Shown piece after piece: positions 6,140 to 11,349 of a stretch of DNA of 11,349 nucleotides (within the stretch, counting starts at the first letter, position 1; each line of letters begins with the position of its first letter). The notes under the pieces are model-generated. The model saw nothing but the letters and a program-made list of their open reading frames with translations. It was not told the DNA's origin and did no database searches. Source of the stretch: a bacterium UBP4_UBA6127 (GTDB lineage: Bacteria > UBP4 > UBA4092); NCBI GenBank assembly GCA_002428325.1, contig DIVR01000017.1, forward strand, positions 1 to 11,349. Direction: 5' to 3'. Both the position numbers and the translations under genes were made by a program.

Positions 6140-8386
6140 ATGATTAAACTTCCCAATCGGATCCTGTGGTTGATGATAGTCGGGTTCTGCCTGTTTCCGG
6201 GGGTGTGTTCTGCTGCCAAACCGGTGGTTCGAGTGCATAACCCCCCTCCGATTCCAAAAATGCCTGTCCCCCAGGACTTTTATCAGACTATCTTGCGGGC
6301 CGGTAAATCTGAGGCCTGGTTCAGGATGCCAACCCAATGTGATGCCTACAGTATCATGACTGTGGATTATACCCTCAAAGGGGGAGACCCTTATGCGGCA
6401 GTGGAAGCCAATGCGTTTGAGGAGACGGAAAAATCAGTTTATTTATCGGCTGCCAATTCGGCCCTGCCTTCCGGATTGAAAGTCAGGATTCATTATAAAG
6501 GGAGCCTTCCTTCCCAGGGGTTGGGATATGAAACCGATACTTCCAATCCCCGATTCCGAAAATATTTTTCCAGTCTTTCCTCATACTGGCATCTATTCCA
6601 GGTGGAAAATCTGGGGAATGCCATCATGAAATCCCAGGGGTTGGGGATGGTGAGCTATCGAATCAAGATAACAGATGCTCAGGGTAAACTGGTTGATTGG
6701 GGCGGCCATTATACCCAGCCGGCCGAGAATGATATTTATCCCGGGGATACAGCTTCCTTTGCCTGTCTTCTGGACCCATTGCCGGCCGGAGAATATAAAC
6801 TGCATTTTTCCGCATATCTCCATAATTCCGATTCTTTTGACAGCTGGGATGCCGGGGCTATTGTCGCCGAAACCATCTTTCCCATTGAAGTAACCAATGA
6901 AATCAACCCTCAGCCGGGATTAGCTATCCCCACCTATGAAGAGACTCTGCGGCCCCCTTTGTTTCCCAGGGAATTTTACCATTGGGAAGAATATCTTCAG
7001 GTGTTCCAAGTCCATGCTCTGGATACTTCCACCCTGAAAGGGTCCCTTTATCTGCAGGTGCCGGGAGAATCCAGGTTTTTTACCATCAAATTAGTAACCC
7101 CTTATGGAGTGACCAATGCGGGGTGGCGTATCAATATCAATCCCCTTTCGCTGAAAAAGGATGCCCGAAAATCCCTCAAGAAAAATAAGGAATTCTGGGT
7201 GGATTACCGTCCGGAAATCACCGCCCGATTTTACCCTGATGCGACCGGCCGGATAAAAACAGATATCCGGGAAATCAAAGATTCCCAGGCGACAGGCGTC
7301 TTGCTGCCGGTTTACCGGTTAACCTCTCCCAGAGAATCTGTTCCTTTGCAGGCCGCCTTGAATGCCTGTAAAAAAGAAGGATTGAAAGTTGTTCCCATCC
7401 TTTATGCTGATAAATACAGCCAGGATTTATTGAATCAATATGCTACGGAGTCTGCTTCTGAGAAAACAGGAAAAACTGTCTCTCCTGAAAAGCCTGCATA
7501 TATTAAATGGCTGAAAGAATTCAAGAAACAATGGGGTTCCAATCTTTACTCTAAAGAGGGAAAAAACTGGGTTCTGTTAAGGGATTTCCCTGAATATGAT
7601 GTGGAATATGGCCGGCATCTGGAACCTTATCTGAATGATGCGTCTTCTTTCCAGGCCTGGACTGAAAATAAGTATGAAGATGCCTATCGGGTCAACCTCG
7701 ATTGGCATTCTGATTACAGAGATTTCAACCAGATAAGGGCATTGGATGCTTATGGGACTGATTCTCTCCATAGTGCCATCTATAAAGAAGACTCTCCTGG
7801 GGGAAGAGAACTGGACCTTTATCGAAGCTGGAGAAATGCCAGCCGGTTCCGGGAATTAGGGGATTGGACTCGAGAGGAGTTTTCTTCTCTGAAAACCGGA
7901 ATCTCTTCTGAAGCTGTTTTTGGGATTATATCCTCTGAAAGGGCTAATTATTATTCTCTTTCTACGGATAACTGGGTGGCCGCCCGGGCCGGACTCCTCC
8001 CTGAATTTCTCTTAAATCAGGATACCAGTGGATTAAGTTTCATTCTCTACCGGGATTTGGAACCGGAGATCGATACCCATAAAGCCGCTTCATATCTGCA
8101 GGAAAAAGGGGTCCAGCCGGTTATCCTCCATCAGTTTAATGGGATTAAATTTTTCCCCTATGCCCCATTGCCGGATACCTGGGTCCAGCGGGGTGGATGG
8201 TGGAAAAGAGAAGGCGCCCAATGCCGGGATTATCGGGCTCGAAAATCCGTCTTTTCGTCCCTCATTCAAACCAACCTCTCAGGGGCTATCCCCGGATTCT
8301 TTTCCTGGAATGATTATTCCCAATACTCCCGAATCACCGATATCCAGAAAAAGGAATTGAAATCTTATTGGGATATGATGGAGTAG
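6140..8386 (+). CDS. Secreted protein with GH42-like TIM-barrel region
   Basis: The 748 residues start with a Sec signal peptide (hydrophobic 8-22, predicted cleavage after VCSA at 25). ATG 6140 follows AGGAG closely; an upstream GTG at 6071 would hide the signal. Residues about 60-255 are strand-rich; around 200-250, PGDTASFACLLDPLPAGEYKL resembles an Ig-like sandwich. A further beta region spans about 300-375. From about 385 the pattern is TIM-barrel: TGVLLPVYRL, GLKVVPILYAD, then FPEYDV (483-488) and FQAWTENKYEDAYRVNLDW (504-522), the latter much like the GH42 stretch after the acid/base Glu. Toward the end, QPVILHQFNG (659-668) lies where GH42 has a KP...E nucleophile strand, and GAIPGFFSWNDY (715-726) resembles the last strand. 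Glu485 may be the acid/base, but Gln665 replaces the expected nucleophile. It is probably a carbohydrate-binding or divergent glycosidase-like protein outside the inner membrane. The next gene is 32 bases downstream. Confidence 0.7.
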   Translation: MIKLPNRILWLMIVGFCLFPGVCSAAKPVVRVHNPPPIPKMPVPQDFYQTILRAGKSEAWFRMPTQCDAYSIMTVDYTLKGGDPYAAVEANAFEETEKSVYLSAANSALPSGLKVRIHYKGSLPSQGLGYETDTSNPRFRKYFSSLSSYWHLFQVENLGNAIMKSQGLGMVSYRIKITDAQGKLVDWGGHYTQPAENDIYPGDTASFACLLDPLPAGEYKLHFSAYLHNSDSFDSWDAGAIVAETIFPIEVTNEINPQPGLAIPTYEETLRPPLFPREFYHWEEYLQVFQVHALDTSTLKGSLYLQVPGESRFFTIKLVTPYGVTNAGWRININPLSLKKDARKSLKKNKEFWVDYRPEITARFYPDATGRIKTDIREIKDSQATGVLLPVYRLTSPRESVPLQAALNACKKEGLKVVPILYADKYSQDLLNQYATESASEKTGKTVSPEKPAYIKWLKEFKKQWGSNLYSKEGKNWVLLRDFPEYDVEYGRHLEPYLNDASSFQAWTENKYEDAYRVNLDWHSDYRDFNQIRALDAYGTDSLHSAIYKEDSPGGRELDLYRSWRNASRFRELGDWTREEFSSLKTGISSEAVFGIISSERANYYSLSTDNWVAARAGLLPEFLLNQDTSGLSFILYRDLEPEIDTHKAASYLQEKGVQPVILHQFNGIKFFPYAPLPDTWVQRGGWWKREGAQCRDYRARKSVFSSLIQTNLSGAIPGFFSWNDYSQYSRITDIQKKELKSYWDMME

Positions 8387-8418
8387 GGTAGCTTAATTAT
8401 ATAGAATAGGACTACATC

Positions 8419-9759
8419 ATGAATAAAAAGTTATTTACAGCTTTTTTGTTCATCCTGTTTGTTTTGATGCTCTTCATCTTCTTCTCAAGATGGGTTTCTA
8501 TTCAGCCGCTTATCAAAGATAAAATACTTTTTGCTTATGTGCCGACCGCCATTCGAGATTATCCATCCATTAAAGGTAAACCAACCAATACATTATTAGT
8601 ACTGGATATTAAGGGGAAGAAGACCCTGTTAAAACTTCCCTCAAAAAATGAAACAGTGATATCTGCCAACCTTTCTCCCGACCGGACAAAGATTATTGTT
8701 ACGACTTACAGCAGTCCTCCGTTATTCCATTCCAACAACCTCTTTATGAAATACTGGACGAATTTGTGGCTCTATAATGTCCGGAAGAATAAATGGGTCT
8801 TATTGTGGAAGACGCCTGATTCTTTTATGGCTCGATGGCTATATACCAGCCAGCATATTTTAATAGATTCTCAGTTGGACAACAGAGAAGAGTATCCCCG
8901 GGATATTTATCAGTTTAAAGAAGCCTGGGAATCAGCCAGTTATTTTAACAAGATTAGAAATGACCAGATTTTTATATTGAATTTGAAAGGTGAAAAAGTA
9001 GCATCATATAATCCAGGAGCTATCTTTGCCGGAAGCATTTATCTTGATCCTTCCAATCCCTACAAGATCCATTTCTTTACTTATGCCAGAGATACAAAAA
9101 GGATTGAAGAAAACCACTGGGCATATGAGAGTCCTTTGGATGATTGGGATTATACCTTTATCAAAAAATCATTTGAAGAATTAGATTGGAAACAGGGGAA
9201 AAACAAAATATTATATATCTTTCCTTCCTCTGGATTGTCTAACGATATATCTCCAGTTGATCTTGTTAAAACAAAAGGATTTCTAATGGGGCCGTATTTC
9301 CCTGTATTTTCCAAAACCAATGCTGGGAAAACGCAGAACTATTGTTTTGATACTATTCTTAATCATGTGAGTATTTACTACAGCCTTGCTGCCAGAAGAA
9401 GTAATGCCTCAGGAATGGATCCCATTTCTCTAAATGGTAGATATATTGTCCTTACACCTAATACTGACTCCCCCGTTCCTTTGGTGCTTTATGATACCCA
9501 TAAAAAGAAATATCATCATATTACTGAAAATGATTCAAACTATAAATTCGAGCAAGCCGGTTTTGATGAGGATAATTTTTATTGCTGGAAAGAAATTCTT
9601 TTACCTCAAGAAATAAAAACCATCGAATTGAAAAAAGATAACCAGTATTGGGTTCGGAATAAGCAATACCATGGCCTATATGTCCAATTTTATAAAGTTA
9701 ACCTCCAAATGGAGTCTCCGACTGAACCCTTTATCGGGACCTGGTTATTTACTGATTAA
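8419..9759 (+). CDS. Unrecognised membrane-anchored, beta-propeller-like protein
   Basis: I do not recognise this 446-residue protein. Residues about 5-23 are a strongly hydrophobic helix after MNKK, either a signal anchor or an uncleaved signal peptide, with the rest outside the inner membrane. The exported part is strand-rich and has TolB/WD-like repeats: TLLVLDIKGKKTLLKL then NLSPDRTKIIV (58-94), NLWLYNVRKNKWVLLW, QIFILNLKGEKVASY, and near the end SLNGRYIVLT followed by VLYDTHKKKYHHIT. This suggests a degenerate propeller. ATG 8419 follows AGGA at a 7-base spacing. It starts 32 bases after the secreted GH42-like gene with no terminator between, so the two probably share a transcript. It is visibly AT-richer than that gene. 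Its end is 3 bases from the convergent permease gene's end. Function is unknown. Confidence 0.75.
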   Translation: MNKKLFTAFLFILFVLMLFIFFSRWVSIQPLIKDKILFAYVPTAIRDYPSIKGKPTNTLLVLDIKGKKTLLKLPSKNETVISANLSPDRTKIIVTTYSSPPLFHSNNLFMKYWTNLWLYNVRKNKWVLLWKTPDSFMARWLYTSQHILIDSQLDNREEYPRDIYQFKEAWESASYFNKIRNDQIFILNLKGEKVASYNPGAIFAGSIYLDPSNPYKIHFFTYARDTKRIEENHWAYESPLDDWDYTFIKKSFEELDWKQGKNKILYIFPSSGLSNDISPVDLVKTKGFLMGPYFPVFSKTNAGKTQNYCFDTILNHVSIYYSLAARRSNASGMDPISLNGRYIVLTPNTDSPVPLVLYDTHKKKYHHITENDSNYKFEQAGFDEDNFYCWKEILLPQEIKTIELKKDNQYWVRNKQYHGLYVQFYKVNLQMESPTEPFIGTWLFTD

Positions 9760-9762
9760 TAT

Positions 9763-10875
9763 TTAAGCCATCCGTTTATGGAATCTCAGGACACTCAAGG
9801 TCAGGAGGCTCAATCCCAGAGTAAAGAGGGCGGCCATCTGAGGCCAGAGAATATTAAAGCCTACGCCCTTGAGGAAGATACCTCTGACGATGACCAGAAA
9901 ATACCTCAAGGGATTGAGATAAGTAATATATTGGATAACCCGAGGCATATTATCAATTGGAAACATGAAACCTGACAGCAGGATAGCCGGGGCGAAGAAT
10001 AAGAAAGAGGCCATCAGAGCCTGCTGCTGGGATTTAGTTACGGTGGAGATGAACAGGCCGACTCCCAGGATGGAAAGCAGATAAATACCGGTGGATATTG
10101 TCAGTTGTAATAAAGAACCGACAATGGGGATATTGAACCAGTTCACCCCGATAATGGTTACCAGGAACATATCAATAAATCCGATGCAGGCAAAAGGAAT
10201 GGTTTTCCCCAGAATAAGTTCCAGGGGTTTCAGGGGAGTTACCATCAACTGTTCCATAGTCCCGATTTCTCTTTCTCGGACCACGGCCATGGAAGTTAAA
10301 AGCAGGCAGATTATCATCACCATCAAGGCAATGACCCCCGGGACATTATAGTTCCGGGACCGAAGGTCAGGATTATACCAGGCCCGGGTCTGGATACTCA
10401 GAGGCAGAAAGCTGGCTTTCAGGTTCCGGGGGCTCTTTTCCTGGGAATATCGGGTCAAGATGCTTTTGACATATCCCAGGGCAACCTGAGCCGTATTGGA
10501 GTCGCTGCCATCCATCAAGACTTGGACTTCCACCGGATTTCCTTTATTTAAATCGGACGCAAATCCCGGCTTAAACTCCATGGCCGCCAGGACTCTTCCC
10601 CTTTCCAGCAGGTCGGTTAACTCCTGGGGGGACTGGACCTGATATTTTATTTCAAAATAGCCGGATGCCTCCATCCTCTGGACCAACTCCCGGCTTTCCT
10701 GGGATTTATCCTGGTCATAAATTGCAGTGGGGACATTGTTAACATCGGTTGTGACGGCATACCCAATCACCAGGATTTGAATAATGGGTGCTATAAACAC
10801 CAAGCCTCCCATTCGTTTATCCCGGAGAATCTGGATAAATTCTTTTATCACCATCCATCGAATTCGTTCCCACAT
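9763..10875 (-). CDS. ABC-2 type exporter permease, YhhJ/YbhS-like
   Basis: This 370-residue inner-membrane subunit of an ABC exporter is the usual length for the YhhJ/YbhS/YbhR group, which exports drugs or other small molecules. It has a first membrane helix at about 23-41, a large extracytoplasmic domain at about 45-175, and then five helices (about 180-199, 226-247, 252-277, 286-305, 345-361). Between helices 2 and 3 lies the cytoplasmic coupling segment EREIGTMEQLMVTPLKPLEL (201-220), conserved in ABC-2 permeases. The stretch SGFMFPIDNMP (301-311) is also typical. ATG 10875 is 4 bases beyond the stop of the upstream paralogue, with AGGA 7 bases before it, so the two are translated in tandem. 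The ATPase and any membrane-fusion protein would lie beyond the right edge. Confidence 0.9.
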   Translation of the reverse strand: MWERIRWMVIKEFIQILRDKRMGGLVFIAPIIQILVIGYAVTTDVNNVPTAIYDQDKSQESRELVQRMEASGYFEIKYQVQSPQELTDLLERGRVLAAMEFKPGFASDLNKGNPVEVQVLMDGSDSNTAQVALGYVKSILTRYSQEKSPRNLKASFLPLSIQTRAWYNPDLRSRNYNVPGVIALMVMIICLLLTSMAVVREREIGTMEQLMVTPLKPLELILGKTIPFACIGFIDMFLVTIIGVNWFNIPIVGSLLQLTISTGIYLLSILGVGLFISTVTKSQQQALMASFLFFAPAILLSGFMFPIDNMPRVIQYITYLNPLRYFLVIVRGIFLKGVGFNILWPQMAALFTLGLSLLTLSVLRFHKRMA

Positions 10876-10879
10876 AAGA

Positions 10880-11349
10880 TTATCCTATTTTCTTTTTAAA
10901 GATTTTAAGGGTCAGGAAAAGGACAATCCCCCCATAACATGCCAACAATAAACTGTCATAGGCAAGGTAATGGAAAGGGCTGCCTTTTAAAAATATATTT
11001 TTCAAAATAGCCACAAAATATCGGGCTGGGACAATATGGGTAATCACCTGCAGGGCATGGGGCATATTAAAGATGGCAAACATGAACCCGGAGAGCAGGA
11101 AGGTAGGCAGATAGGTGGAAATCATGGCCATCTGGCTGGCTACCATCTGATTCTTGGCAGCGCAGGAAAGCAGGATGCCCCAGCTTAAGGTTCCGATTAG
11201 AAAGAGGGAAGACAATCCTAAAAGAATGAAGATATTTCCTTTCAGGGGAACCCCAAAAACATATACCGCCATCAGGATGGAAAAAACCACATCGATCATA
11301 CCAATGGCATAATAGGGGAAAAGTTTTCCTAAAATCAATTCAGGGGTTT
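10880..11349 (-). CDS. ABC-2 exporter permease, partial (5' end beyond the window)
   Basis: The frame stays open to the window edge, so only the C-terminal 156 or so residues are visible. It begins TPELILGKLFPYYAIGMIDV, equivalent to the segment after the coupling helix in the downstream permease. It continues through about four membrane helices, with LSGFMFAIFNMP and VPARYFVAILKNIFLKG matching the paralogue's LSGFMFPIDNMP and NPLRYFLVIVRGIFLKG. The two are therefore paralogues, as in YbhR/YbhS pairs, and probably form the heterodimeric membrane part of one exporter. A TTG at 11336-11338 is an internal codon, not the start. Confidence 0.88.
   Translation of the reverse strand, partial: TPELILGKLFPYYAIGMIDVVFSILMAVYVFGVPLKGNIFILLGLSSLFLIGTLSWGILLSCAAKNQMVASQMAMISTYLPTFLLSGFMFAIFNMPHALQVITHIVPARYFVAILKNIFLKGSPFHYLAYDSLLLACYGGIVLFLTLKIFKKKIG

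Noticed and set aside
6512..6645. 14-base direct repeat TCCCAGGGGTTGGG, exactly 120 bases apart, giving SQGLG twice
   Set aside because: The flanking residues do not match, so this does not support a 40-residue protein repeat; probably chance within a coding region.
6832..6846. Copy of TTCTTTTGACAGCTG, resembling the palindrome at 182-203
   Set aside because: Only one arm is present, it lies inside the secreted protein gene (SFDSW codons), and no matching half-site follows.

Overview
The window looks like a stretch of chromosome from a Gram-negative bacterium whose phylum I cannot fix. The GatC subunit points to indirect tRNA amidation. The RfaE2-type enzyme makes activated heptose for a lipopolysaccharide inner core, so an outer membrane is likely. 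There are also Sec-exported proteins and a YhhJ/YbhS-type exporter. Nothing resembles a phage, an insertion sequence, a CRISPR array, or an rRNA or tRNA gene.

Layout. 1-387 is non-coding and rich in palindromes, with a possible terminator at the left edge. 388-1371 (minus) encodes an unrecognised membrane protein with a TPR-like tail, followed by a good hairpin terminator. 1472-1759 (minus) is gatC, standing alone between two rho-independent terminators. 1837-2214 and 2207-4201 (minus) are a coupled pair: a UvrD/PcrA helicase, and a separate small gene carrying the Tudor domain that normally forms the C-terminus of that helicase, here with a long acidic tail. 4202-4544 is non-coding and probably holds the helicase promoter. 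4545-5078 (minus) is a stand-alone RfaE2-type adenylyltransferase.

From about 5079 the direction switches. 5257-5583 (a DUF1844 protein) and 5593-6039 (dtd, D-aminoacyl-tRNA deacylase) form a compact plus-strand pair. 6140-8386 encodes a secreted protein of 748 residues with beta-sandwich regions and a TIM-barrel region resembling GH42 beta-galactosidases, but probably with a substituted nucleophile. 8419-9759 is an unrecognised membrane-anchored, propeller-like protein, probably in the same transcript. It converges, with a 3-base gap, on a minus-strand operon of two paralogous ABC-2 permeases (9763-10875 and 10880-edge, the latter cut by the window).

The housekeeping genes are ordinary. The parts most worth attention are the split helicase/Tudor pair, the secreted glycosidase-like protein with its neighbour, the membrane/TPR protein, and the palindrome cluster at 179-240. 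I found no convincing multi-gene defence or mobile system.
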